In this document: positions 16,274 through 24,794 of the stretch, piece by piece
How positions within the stretch are numbered: position 1 is the first letter of the stretch
Layout: each line of letters starts with the position of its first letter
Source: Flavobacteriales bacterium UBA6693
GTDB taxonomy: Bacteria; Bacteroidota; Bacteroidia; Flavobacteriales; Weeksellaceae
Direction: 5' to 3'
Assembly: GCA_002454815.1 (NCBI GenBank)
Contig: DKJL01000001.1
Coordinates: forward strand, 135,259 to 199,258
DNA length: 64,000 nt
Program-made: the position numbers and the translations under genes
The notes under the pieces: generated by a model
Databases searched by the model: none
Seen by the model: only the letters and a program-made list of their open reading frames with translations
What the model was told of the DNA's origin: nothing

Positions 16274-18478
16274 ATGAATACATCTTACACCGATCTATCG
16301 ACAGAGCTCAAAAAATATTTCGGTTTTTCTACGTTCAAAGGACATCAGGAAAGAATTATACAGACACTTTTACAGGGTAACGACGTTTTTGTTCTTATGC
16401 CAACCGGCGGCGGAAAATCGTTGTGTTACCAGCTGCCCGCATTAATGAGTGAAGGTACGGCGATCGTCGTTTCGCCACTGATTGCCCTGATGAAAAATCA
16501 GGTGGATGCCATCAACGGACTTTCACCAGTCGAAGGCGTTGCGCACGTACTGAACTCTTCACTGAATAAAAGCCAGACCAAACAGGTCTTCGACGATATA
16601 CGCTCTGGCGTGACCAAATTATTATATGTAGCACCGGAATCTTTAATTAAAGAAGAATATCTTGAGTTTCTGCGGAAGGTGAAAATATCATTCGTCGCTA
16701 TTGACGAGGCCCACTGTATTTCTGAATGGGGACACGATTTCCGTCCCGAGTACCGCAACTTGAAATCGATTATCGACAAGATAGCCGACGTTCCTGTGAT
16801 TGCACTTACGGCCACGGCGACGCCAAAAGTGCAGGATGATATTCAGAAAACTTTGGGCATGGCCGGCGCTGTAGTCTTCAAAGAAAGTTTTAACCGCCCG
16901 AATCTTTTTTACGAAGTACGTCCAAAAATCAATATTGACCGTGAAATCGTTAAATTTATTAATACGAGACGTGGTAAATCGGGTATAGTGTATTGTCTCA
17001 GCCGCCGGAAAGTGGAGGAGTTTGCTCAGGTGCTGCAAGTTAACGGTATTAATGCTTTGCCCTACCACGCGGGCCTTGACCAGAAAACACGCGTTGCCAA
17101 TCAGGATAAATTTCTGATGGAGGAAGCGGATGTAATTGTTGCTACGATTGCTTTTGGAATGGGAATCGATAAGCCCGATGTTCGTTTCGTTATTCACTAC
17201 GATATCCCGAAATCACTGGAAAGCTATTATCAGGAAACCGGTCGTGCCGGACGCGACGGCGGGGAAGGCTACTGCCTTGCTTTTTATGATCCGAAAGACA
17301 TTGAAAAACTCGAGAAATTCCTGGCACAAAAACCCGTTTCCGAACGGGAAATCGGCCTGCAACTGCTGAACGAAGTCGTCGGCTATGCGGAAACTTCGAT
17401 GAGCCGGCGGCAGTATATTCTGCATTATTTCGGGGAGCAGTTTGACCCAAAAAGTGGCAGCGGCGCTGAAATGTGCGATAATGCCACTAATCCGCCTGCA
17501 TTAAAAGATGCCACCAGAGAACTAAAGCAGGTGTTGCAGCTGGTGAAAGACCTGGAAGAAAAATTTAAAACAAAAGACCTGATTTCTGTAATTGTCGGAA
17601 AAGAAAATCCGGTGACGAAATCCTACCGTCTGGAGACCTCGAAACATTTTGCTTTTGGCTCCGGTGAATCGGAAAACTTCTGGAAAACGATCATCCGACA
17701 GGCAACGGTGCAAAATTATTTGCAGAAAGATATAGAAACGTATGGCGTGCTCAAACTCACCGCCAAAGGACAAGCGCTTCTCGCCAATCCGTCGGAGAGC
17801 AAGTTTTTGGTTGCGGAAGACCGGCAATATGATTTGGAACAAGCTAAAGCTCAATTCGAAAAATCGCAAACGCAGGCCGGTTCTGCGATGGACAGTGCGC
17901 TGTATGCGCAGTTGGAAGCTTTGCGAAAAGCCGTAGCAAAGCGCCAGGGTGTGCCACCCTACACCATTTTTATGGATCCAAGTTTGGAAGATATGACCGT
18001 GCAGTACCCCACTACAGTTGAAGAAATGGCTAATGTGTACGGCGTAGGAGATGGAAAGGCAAAGCGCTACGGGCAGGAATTTGCCAACTTAATCAAGGAA
18101 TACGTTGCGGAAAATAACATCGAACGCACGCAGGATATGGTGATGAAAACGGTTGCCAACAAATCCAGCCACAAGGTTTTCATCATTCAAAGCACCGACA
18201 AAAAAATCGACCTGGAAGACATTGCTAAAGCCAAAAATCTTTCCATGGACGATTTGCTCAAGGAAATGGAACGCATTGTTTATCAGGGAACAAAACTTAA
18301 TATTAATTATTATATCGACGAAAATTTTGACGAAGATATCGTGGCCGATTTCATGGATTTCATGGGCGAAAGCGAGAGCGACAGTATGAAAGTTTTGTTG
18401 GCAGAATTTGGTGATGACCTCAGTGACGAAGAGGTAAGAATGCTTCGGATCAAGTTTATTTCGGATGTGGCTAATTAA
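16274..18478 (+). CDS. recQ: ATP-dependent DNA helicase RecQ
   Basis: The 734-residue protein has helicase motifs I (MPTGGGKSLCYQLP), II (AIDEAHCISEWGHDFRPEY), III (ALTATATPKV), V (TIAFGMGIDKPDVRFVIH) and VI (QETGRAGRDG), then the RQC region and an HRDC-like domain near residues 545-620. The zinc module that in E. coli carries four cysteines is degenerate: the part around MSRRQYILHYFGEQF and EMCDNATNPP retains only one cysteine. RecQ unwinds recombination intermediates and stalled forks. A small gene follows 11 bases later, probably on the same transcript. Confidence 0.93.
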   Translation: MNTSYTDLSTELKKYFGFSTFKGHQERIIQTLLQGNDVFVLMPTGGGKSLCYQLPALMSEGTAIVVSPLIALMKNQVDAINGLSPVEGVAHVLNSSLNKSQTKQVFDDIRSGVTKLLYVAPESLIKEEYLEFLRKVKISFVAIDEAHCISEWGHDFRPEYRNLKSIIDKIADVPVIALTATATPKVQDDIQKTLGMAGAVVFKESFNRPNLFYEVRPKINIDREIVKFINTRRGKSGIVYCLSRRKVEEFAQVLQVNGINALPYHAGLDQKTRVANQDKFLMEEADVIVATIAFGMGIDKPDVRFVIHYDIPKSLESYYQETGRAGRDGGEGYCLAFYDPKDIEKLEKFLAQKPVSEREIGLQLLNEVVGYAETSMSRRQYILHYFGEQFDPKSGSGAEMCDNATNPPALKDATRELKQVLQLVKDLEEKFKTKDLISVIVGKENPVTKSYRLETSKHFAFGSGESENFWKTIIRQATVQNYLQKDIETYGVLKLTAKGQALLANPSESKFLVAEDRQYDLEQAKAQFEKSQTQAGSAMDSALYAQLEALRKAVAKRQGVPPYTIFMDPSLEDMTVQYPTTVEEMANVYGVGDGKAKRYGQEFANLIKEYVAENNIERTQDMVMKTVANKSSHKVFIIQSTDKKIDLEDIAKAKNLSMDDLLKEMERIVYQGTKLNINYYIDENFDEDIVADFMDFMGESESDSMKVLLAEFGDDLSDEEVRMLRIKFISDVAN

Positions 18479-18489
18479 AAATTGCAGCG

Positions 18490-18747
18490 ATGGAGAAATC
18501 AGTGATAGACCTAAAAAACGAACTCATCGAATGGATTGAAAGTACTTATGATTCAGAGCGTCTCCAACAAATGCTGGAAATTAAAAATTGTGCAGGTTCC
18601 TCGTCATTAATTGCAAATATCAATTCTGAAACTGTAATTCAAGAGGACTTCGATCAGCAGTTTGCGGCAGGCATGACTTCTGATGAGCTGTTGGAAAACA
18701 TCGCTGCTCACATTAAGACCATCAATTCGGAAGGGCTTTCCTCATAA
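18490..18747 (+). CDS. Small antitoxin-like protein, no toxin partner seen
   Basis: The 85-residue acidic protein has two predicted helices (KNELIEWIESTYDSERLQQM) and an end with FDQQFAAGMTSDELLENIAAH. The latter resembles the C-terminal part of small addiction-module-type proteins found next to RelE-like toxins. The following 230 bases contain no RelE/ParE-like frame on either strand. It is therefore either an orphan antitoxin, a relic, or an unrelated small protein co-expressed with recQ. Family membership is inferred from the overall pattern only. Confidence 0.55.
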   Translation: MEKSVIDLKNELIEWIESTYDSERLQQMLEIKNCAGSSSLIANINSETVIQEDFDQQFAAGMTSDELLENIAAHIKTINSEGLSS

Positions 18748-18945
18748 ACCTTAGGCAAGTAATCAAATAAGAATTTATGACATTTAATGATAGGTCTACA
18801 AGAGGTTCTATCTAAAAAAACGTGCTATGTTTTAAAATAAATATTGCCGGTTTCTTTTATCAATTTGGTAATCTGAATATTTAAAAGTTATTATTTTTTG
18901 TACACTTTTTAAATTTCAAAAAAATTTTTAAGTTTAATAATCAAC

Positions 18946-18971
18946 AGTTTACAATTTACTTTTTGTAAACT
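18946..18971. promoter_or_regulatory. Inverted repeat upstream of the ribonucleotide reductase gene
   Basis: AGTTTAC (18946-18952) and GTAAACT (18965-18971) form 7-base arms spaced by 12 bases, about 55 bases before the ATG at 19025. The arrangement is like an operator for a dimeric regulator, or a weak hairpin. It does not resemble an NrdR box pair (family knowledge), and no cobalamin riboswitch is visible in this 277-base region. Confidence 0.4.
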
Positions 18972-19024
18972 TTTTTTTGTTGCCAAAGACTTGTCTATAT
19001 TTATTTCGTCAAACGAAGATAAAT

Positions 19025-21577
19025 ATGGAAGCAACAATTACAGCACAAAAAATAAGAACATACACTTTCGATGAAGCTTTGTCGGCTTCAGTCAAATATT
19101 TCAACAGTGATGATTTAGCCGCGAAAGTTTGGGTGAGTAAATATGCCTTAAAAGATTCAGAGGGCAACATTTACGAACAAAATCCAAACGATATGCATCA
19201 TCGGATTGCGTCGGAAATTGCCCGGGTCGAAGCGAAGTACCCAAACGCTCTCTCGGAAAAAAAGGTCTTTGATCTCATTAAAAAATTCAAATATATTATT
19301 CCGCAAGGAAGTCCGATGACGGGAATTGGGAATCATTTTCAGATTGCTTCGCTTTCAAACTGTTTTGTAATCGGCAGCGGAACCCAAAGTGATTCTTACG
19401 GAAGTATTATGAAGATTGACGAAGAGCAGGTTCAGTTGATGAAACGCCGTGGTGGAGTAGGTCACGACTTGTCAAATATTCGTCCGAAAGGTTCTGCGGT
19501 AAAAAATTCTGCTTTAACTTCAACTGGTTTGGTTCCTTTTATGGAAAGATATTCCAACTCCACGCGGGAAGTTGCGCAAGATGGACGTAGAGGAGCTTTG
19601 ATGCTTTCTGTGTCTGTCAATCATCCGGATTCTGAAGATTTCGTAGATGCGAAACTGGAGCAGGGGAAAATTACAGGAGCCAATATTTCGGTGAGAATTG
19701 ATGACGAATTTATGAAAGCAGTTGTTAATAGCGAAAATTATATTCAGAAATATCCGATTCACAGTCAAGACCCGAAGTTTCAAAAGGAAATAAAAGCAAC
19801 TGATCTTTGGGATAAAATTATTCACAATGCTTGGAAATCTGCGGAACCGGGAATTCTTTTCTGGGACACGATTATCAATGAATCTTTGCCGGATTGTTAT
19901 GCTGATCTTGGCTATGAAACAGTTTCTACAAATCCGTGTGGTGAGATTCCTTTGTGTCCCTATGATTCTTGCCGATTGTTGGCGGTGAATCTTTTCTCTT
20001 ATGTGGAAAATCCGTTTACGAAAAAAGCGAAATTTAATTTTGAATTATTCAAAAAGCATGTTGGTTACGCCCAACGAATGATGGATGATATTATCGATTT
20101 GGAAATTGAAAAGATCGATGCGATTCTGTTGAAAATTGAATCTGATCCGGAAGGTGATGAAATAAAAGCAACAGAGAAAAATCTTTGGACAAAAATCCGT
20201 CACAAAACAATTGAAGGAAGAAGAACTGGAGTTGGAATTACGGCGGAAGGCGATATGTTGGCTGCTTTGGGAATTCAGTATGGAAGTGAAGAAGGAAATG
20301 AATTCTCTACTTTAGTTCATAAAACTTTGGCCTTGGCAGCTTATCGTTCTTCGGTAGAAATGGCGAAAGAAAGAGGTGCGTTTGCAATTTATGATGCTAA
20401 GAGAGAAGCGAAGAATCCTTTTATTTTAAGACTGAAAGAAGCCGATCCTGAATTGTTTGAAGACCTAAAAAAATACGGACGTAGAAATATCGCTTTATTG
20501 ACGATCGCACCAACAGGAAGTACATCGTTGATGTCGCAGACTACGTCCGGGATTGAGCCAGTCTTTCTTCCGGTTTACAAAAGACGCAGAAAAGTAAATC
20601 CAAATGATCAGGATGTTCGTGTGGATTTTGTAGATGAAGTTGGTGATTCCTGGGAAGAGTATTTGGTTTTTCACCACCGTTTCAAAGAATGGATGGAAGT
20701 TCAGGGAATCGACACCGATAAAAATTATTCGCAAGAAGAATTAAATAAATTGATTGAGCAATCGCCTTATTATAAAGCAACTTCCAATGATGTAGACTGG
20801 TTGAGCAAAGTAGAAATGCAAGGTTCAATTCAAAAATGGGTAGATCATTCGATTTCGGTGACGATCAATGTTCCGAATGATGCGACGGAAGAATTGGTGA
20901 ATCAACTCTACATCAAAGCGTGGGAAGTGGGTTGCAAAGGTGTGACTGTTTATCGCGACGGTTCTCGTTCGGGAGTTCTGATTTCGGCAGACGATAAAAA
21001 AGAGGAAAAAACAGAAATGATAACATCTGTTTTCCCAACGAAGAGACCGCACATTTTAGAAGCCGATGTTGTTCGTTTTCAAAATAATAAAGAAAAATGG
21101 ATTGCTTTTGTTGGTTTAATTGAAGGCAAACCGTACGAAATTTTCACCGGTTTGGCTGAAGATGAAGAAGGGATTTCCGTCCCACGTTGGGTCAATGAAG
21201 GCGTCATTATAAAAAATCGCGATGAAAACGGAAAGTCACGGTATGATTTCCAGTTCAAAAATCAGCGCGGATACAAAACAACGATTGAAGGGCTTTCACA
21301 TAAGTTCAAACCGGAATTCTGGAATTACGCAAAATTGATTTCGGGAACATTCCGTCACGGAATGCCGATTGAAAATGCAGTGGAACTGATCAACCGTCTT
21401 GAACTCGATTCGCAATCCATCAACAACTGGAAAGCCGGCGTTGCACGGGCGCTAAAACGCTACATCGCTGATGGAACTGAAGCTGCCGGCAAATGTTCCA
21501 ACTGTGGTTCTGATCAGGTGGTTTATCAGGAAGGTTGCCTCACTTGTAAGAATTGCGGAAACAGTAAATGCAAGTAA
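19025..21577 (+). CDS. nrdJ: Adenosylcobalamin-dependent (class II) ribonucleotide reductase
   Basis: The start chosen is the ATG at 19025 (MEATITAQKIRTYTF), giving 850 residues; the frame is open 16 codons further but that part is AT-rich leader. Key features are LSNCFVIG with the first redox Cys, NPCGEIPLCPYDSC with the Asn-Cys-Glu radical site, the second half APTGSTSLMSQTTSGIEP, and a C-terminal zinc ribbon with paired CxxC motifs (CSNCGSDQ, CLTCKNCG). It reduces ribonucleotides using a cobalamin-generated thiyl radical and does not need a small subunit. Its codon use appears more AT-rich than recQ next door. A terminator follows directly. Confidence 0.93.
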   Translation: MEATITAQKIRTYTFDEALSASVKYFNSDDLAAKVWVSKYALKDSEGNIYEQNPNDMHHRIASEIARVEAKYPNALSEKKVFDLIKKFKYIIPQGSPMTGIGNHFQIASLSNCFVIGSGTQSDSYGSIMKIDEEQVQLMKRRGGVGHDLSNIRPKGSAVKNSALTSTGLVPFMERYSNSTREVAQDGRRGALMLSVSVNHPDSEDFVDAKLEQGKITGANISVRIDDEFMKAVVNSENYIQKYPIHSQDPKFQKEIKATDLWDKIIHNAWKSAEPGILFWDTIINESLPDCYADLGYETVSTNPCGEIPLCPYDSCRLLAVNLFSYVENPFTKKAKFNFELFKKHVGYAQRMMDDIIDLEIEKIDAILLKIESDPEGDEIKATEKNLWTKIRHKTIEGRRTGVGITAEGDMLAALGIQYGSEEGNEFSTLVHKTLALAAYRSSVEMAKERGAFAIYDAKREAKNPFILRLKEADPELFEDLKKYGRRNIALLTIAPTGSTSLMSQTTSGIEPVFLPVYKRRRKVNPNDQDVRVDFVDEVGDSWEEYLVFHHRFKEWMEVQGIDTDKNYSQEELNKLIEQSPYYKATSNDVDWLSKVEMQGSIQKWVDHSISVTINVPNDATEELVNQLYIKAWEVGCKGVTVYRDGSRSGVLISADDKKEEKTEMITSVFPTKRPHILEADVVRFQNNKEKWIAFVGLIEGKPYEIFTGLAEDEEGISVPRWVNEGVIIKNRDENGKSRYDFQFKNQRGYKTTIEGLSHKFKPEFWNYAKLISGTFRHGMPIENAVELINRLELDSQSINNWKAGVARALKRYIADGTEAAGKCSNCGSDQVVYQEGCLTCKNCGNSKCK

Positions 21578-21602
21578 TACTCGTTTCATTAAACAATTAA
21601 AG

Positions 21603-21628
21603 ACGCATGGTTTGCGTTTTTTTTTTTT
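21603..21628 (+). terminator. Terminator after nrdJ
   Basis: ACGCA (21603-21607) pairs with TGCGT (21613-21617), followed by 11 T residues. The stem is short but the T-run is long. Confidence 0.65.
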
Positions 21629-21671
21629 AATGTATTTTTAGTAAAGTCCGTTGAACGTAAAGATTTCATTT

Positions 21672-21931
21672 CTACCTTAAAAGTGGATTACAAGAATTAT
21701 CCTTCTTAAATCCAATTAAAAGTCCTACGAAAAGTTCTGAATCAAATTTTGCATTATCTCCGGAAACCAGGAAATCTTTGGCTTTTATTTGGAAGTTAAA
21801 TTCAATTCCAATGATTTTTTTAAAATTAATGCGCTATTTAACTGAAATTTTAAAATAACTTCTGGAGGTAATTTACATTTAACTGAGAGAAAAAGTTCGC
21901 TGATTTTAATTACTTGGTTAAGTTTTGTCAT
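21672..21931 (-). pseudogene. Frameshifted small gene of unknown family
   Basis: On the minus strand an ATG at 21929-21931 opens MTKLNQVIKISELFLSVKCK, continuing to LNSALILKK. There, at a run of seven A (T in the plus strand, 21815-21821), the frame turns into a stop after ten more codons. One extra A would join it to another open frame reading IGIEFNFQIKAKDFLVSGDN and on to NPLLR at the TAG (21672-21674), about 86 residues in all. Either the gene is broken by a homopolymer deletion or the base count is an error. The ATG lies directly behind the terminator T-run of the next upstream gene, with no visible promoter. Family unknown. Confidence 0.4.
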
Positions 21932-21956
21932 AAAAAAAAAGCCGCATCACACGGCT
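21932..21956 (-). terminator. Terminator of the baeRF3 gene
   Basis: On the minus strand AGCCG (56 to 52 end of the block) pairs with CGGCT (21940-21944) around a 7-base loop, followed by a run of nine T down to 21932. It lies 22 bases after the baeRF3 stop codon. Confidence 0.7.
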
Positions 21957-21978
21957 CATGTTTTATTTATTGAATTAT

Positions 21979-23058
21979 TTAGTAGCGCAACGCTGCAGCA
22001 AAACCATTGAATTTCTCTAGGTAGCCATCGGGTAAAAAGACGGCTTCTCCGCCTTGTTCGCTGTTCATTTCGATGAGTTCCGAGAAAATATCGTCTACAG
22101 CACCCGCAGGTTTTTCGTCGTTTTCACTCAAAAGTGTAACAGAATTGTCTTCAATCACCGCCGGCTGGAAGAGTCCTTGCTGCACATAAAGTGTTGCAAC
22201 TCTGCCTTCCTTGACGGCCAATCTAACCTCGTTCACGTCGCTCAAAAAACGGCCCGCATCTACCGCTTCTTCCAGATTTTTTCTGCGTTCGTTATTGCGT
22301 TTTTCAACTTCGTTTTTTACCATTTTCCAGGCTTCGCGCACAACGTCGGCGCCTTTTCCGTCCTGATGATTACCGTTCAGGTATGTTTCAAAAATACTCT
22401 CTTTTTCATCCGCAACTTTTAGATATTCATAAAAATTGCTTTCTTCCGTAGCGATAAAGACGGGTTGAGGGTTTGTCGTGCGAATTTCGTTCACTGCTTT
22501 GTCGACGCGGTTGAAGTACTCAGCGATAAGATTGGTCTGCCGGCTCGCATTCGATGCTTCTGCAGCGGAAGTGGGATGCAGGTCGGTGTTTTCCATCGGG
22601 AAAGGATCTCCAAATTCTTTGAGAAGTTGGTCGTTATTGGCTTCCAGCAGCCGGGTTTTTTGTTGGCTCAGCACCAATACATAATAATTGGAAGTGAGTT
22701 GCTGGGCGCGCAACATATCACGCGTTGCGAAAGAATTACTAACGACTGCGCGATCACTGACGGCAATCGGAAGACGCACATATTCGGCAATGTTTTGTTC
22801 CGCGTTGACAAAAACGAGCAAACTTTCCAGATTATAATTGTGGTCGATTTGTCCGATAACTGAATTCATTTTTTCTATCGTCGCACTTGCTGTTTTTTTG
22901 TCTGTCGTTTCGTTCAGTTTTTCCTCGGCCTTCTTCGCCAGATTTTTTAGCTTGATGCCGTCCTGCTGATTGTCTGGTGCGGTGCGATGGGTATTCAGGA
23001 TGAGGGTTACGCAGTTTTCCGCATGTACTTTTCTTAGTTGCTTTAATTTTTCGTTCAT
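21979..23058 (-). CDS. baeRF3-type eRF1-like protein
   Basis: The 359-residue soluble protein resembles the bacterial archaeo-eukaryotic release factor family 3 (baeRF3). It has an N-terminal domain with ENCVTLILNTHRTAPDN, a central VLVLSQQKTRLLEANNDQLL strand-helix unit of the Pelota/eRF1 middle-domain type, and a C-terminal part with VNEVRLAVKEGRVATLYVQQ and the FLPDGYLEKFNGFAA ending. Relatives have been proposed to act on stalled ribosomes or as stress-related RNases, but no biochemical role is proven. It is monocistronic between two intergenic regions. Confidence 0.75.
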   Translation of the reverse strand: MNEKLKQLRKVHAENCVTLILNTHRTAPDNQQDGIKLKNLAKKAEEKLNETTDKKTASATIEKMNSVIGQIDHNYNLESLLVFVNAEQNIAEYVRLPIAVSDRAVVSNSFATRDMLRAQQLTSNYYVLVLSQQKTRLLEANNDQLLKEFGDPFPMENTDLHPTSAAEASNASRQTNLIAEYFNRVDKAVNEIRTTNPQPVFIATEESNFYEYLKVADEKESIFETYLNGNHQDGKGADVVREAWKMVKNEVEKRNNERRKNLEEAVDAGRFLSDVNEVRLAVKEGRVATLYVQQGLFQPAVIEDNSVTLLSENDEKPAGAVDDIFSELIEMNSEQGGEAVFLPDGYLEKFNGFAAALRY

Positions 23059-23260
23059 ATTTTTATTTTTAAAGGTGATTTTTGCGCGTGCTGTTGATCA
23101 ATTTACAGAACTTGACAATAAGGAAACCGATATTCGTGTTTTTATGTTCATTTTTTGATAACATTAATATAAGGAAATTTCGGGCCATTTCCTAACCTTC
23201 CAGTTTTTCAGTTTTTCGCACGCATTTATTTTAAATTGAATTTCCCGCGCAGCAATACAA

Positions 23261-23288
23261 TTTGGCGAATAAATCTTTTGTAAATTCG
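23261..23288 (+). promoter_or_regulatory. Probable promoter of lpdA
   Basis: TTTG (23261-23264) and TAAATTCG (23281-23288, one mismatch to TAnnTTTG) are separated by 16 bases and lie 32 bases before the lpdA ATG. Confidence 0.45.
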
Positions 23289-23320
23289 CGTAAGTTTAAT
23301 TTAATCATAAAAAGATAAAT

Positions 23321-24724
23321 ATGAGTCAATTCGATGTTGCCGTAATAGGTTCCGGTCCTGGTGGTTATGTTGCTGCAATCCGCTGCGCGCAGTTGGGTTT
23401 GAAAACAGCCATTATTGAAAAATATCCTACCATGGGCGGAACGTGCCTTAATGTAGGCTGTATTCCCTCCAAGGCATTACTCGACAGTTCTGAGCATTTT
23501 GAAAACGCAAAACATAATTTTGCTGACCACGGAATTATCATCGATGAGCCTAAAGCAGATCTGGCGCGCATGGTAGCACGAAAAAATGAAGTGGTAGACC
23601 AGACGACCAAAGGAATCCAGTTCCTGATGGATAAAAATAAAATCACAGTTTTCGAAGGAGTGGGAAGTTTCGAATCGGCTACTCAGGTGAAAATCACCAA
23701 AGCTGACGGCGCTTCTGAGACCATCGATGCAAAATATACCATCATCGCAACGGGCTCCAAACCGAGCAATTTGCCGTTTATCAATTTGGATAAAGAAAGA
23801 ATTATTACTTCCACTGAAGCTTTAAACTTAACAGAAATCCCGAAACACCTCATCGTTATTGGCGGCGGCGTTATCGGTCTGGAGCTGGGCTCAGTGTATA
23901 AAAGACTGGGGGCAGAAGTCACAGTGGTGGAGTTTATGGATAAAATTATCCCCACCATGGATGGTGCACTTTCGAAAGAGCTGAATAAAGTATTGCGCAA
24001 GCAGGGTATGCGTTTCAACCTTTCTACCGGCGTACAATCGGTGGAGCGTAACGGCGATACGGTGACCGTAACGGCAAAAGATAAAAAAGGCGAAGAAGTG
24101 GTCTTCAAAGGAGATTATGTATTGGTCTCTGTAGGAAGAAAACCTTATACCGAAGGGCTTGGTCTGGAAAAAGCCGGCGTCGAACTGAACGAGAGAGGAA
24201 TGGTGAAAACCAACGAACATCTACAAACCAACGTATCAAACATCTATGCGATCGGCGATGTAGTTGCCGGCGCAATGTTGGCACACAAAGCCTCGGAAGA
24301 GGGAACGATGGTGGCCGAAATTATTGCAGGTGAAAAACCACACATTAATTATAACCTGATCCCTGGTGTTGTTTATACCTGGCCGGAAGTTGCTTCTGTT
24401 GGGAAAACCGAAGAGCAGCTGAAAGCTGACGGAGTTGCCATAAAAACCGGTAGTTTTCCCATGCGCGCATTGGGTAGAAGCCGTGCCTCAGGAGACGTTG
24501 ATGGCTTTGTAAAAATTATTACTGACGAAAAAACCGACGAAATTCTTGGAGTTCACATGATCGGTGCACGTGCAGCAGACCTGATTGCAGAAGCCGTTGT
24601 AGCGATGGAATATCGTGCGAGCGCCGAAGATATCGCCAGAATGTCGCATGCGCATCCAACCTACGCGGAGGCGGTAAAAGAAGCTGCGCTGGATGCTACG
24701 GGCAAACGGGCACTGCATTTTTAA
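23321..24724 (+). CDS. lpdA: Dihydrolipoyl dehydrogenase (E3)
   Basis: The 467-residue flavoprotein has the FAD motif VIGSGPGGYVAA, the redox disulfide Cys42/Cys47 in GGTCLNVGCIPSK, the NAD motif VIGGGVIGLELGS, the second FAD strand NIYAIGDVVAGAMLAH, and the catalytic His-Glu pair in SHAHPTYAEAVKEA. It reoxidises lipoyl groups of pyruvate, 2-oxoglutarate or branched-chain dehydrogenases, or of glycine cleavage. It stands alone with its own promoter and terminator, so it probably serves several complexes whose other subunits are encoded elsewhere. Confidence 0.95.
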   Translation: MSQFDVAVIGSGPGGYVAAIRCAQLGLKTAIIEKYPTMGGTCLNVGCIPSKALLDSSEHFENAKHNFADHGIIIDEPKADLARMVARKNEVVDQTTKGIQFLMDKNKITVFEGVGSFESATQVKITKADGASETIDAKYTIIATGSKPSNLPFINLDKERIITSTEALNLTEIPKHLIVIGGGVIGLELGSVYKRLGAEVTVVEFMDKIIPTMDGALSKELNKVLRKQGMRFNLSTGVQSVERNGDTVTVTAKDKKGEEVVFKGDYVLVSVGRKPYTEGLGLEKAGVELNERGMVKTNEHLQTNVSNIYAIGDVVAGAMLAHKASEEGTMVAEIIAGEKPHINYNLIPGVVYTWPEVASVGKTEEQLKADGVAIKTGSFPMRALGRSRASGDVDGFVKIITDEKTDEILGVHMIGARAADLIAEAVVAMEYRASAEDIARMSHAHPTYAEAVKEAALDATGKRALHF

Positions 24725-24743
24725 TCAAAATAAATGACACGGA

Positions 24744-24770
24744 AAAGGAGCTTTATGGCTCCTTTTTATA
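24744..24770 (+). terminator. Terminator of lpdA
   Basis: AAAGGAGC (24744-24751) pairs perfectly with GCTCCTTT (24758-24765) around a 6-base loop, with more T residues after it. Confidence 0.85.
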
Positions 24771-24794
24771 TTTAAACTAAATTTCAGATTAGGT

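Noticed and set aside
18748..19024. Cobalamin riboswitch upstream of nrdJ, or a toxin gene
   Set aside because: The stretch is very AT-rich with no conserved B12-box-like sequence or complex fold, and no RelE/ParE-like frame on either strand.
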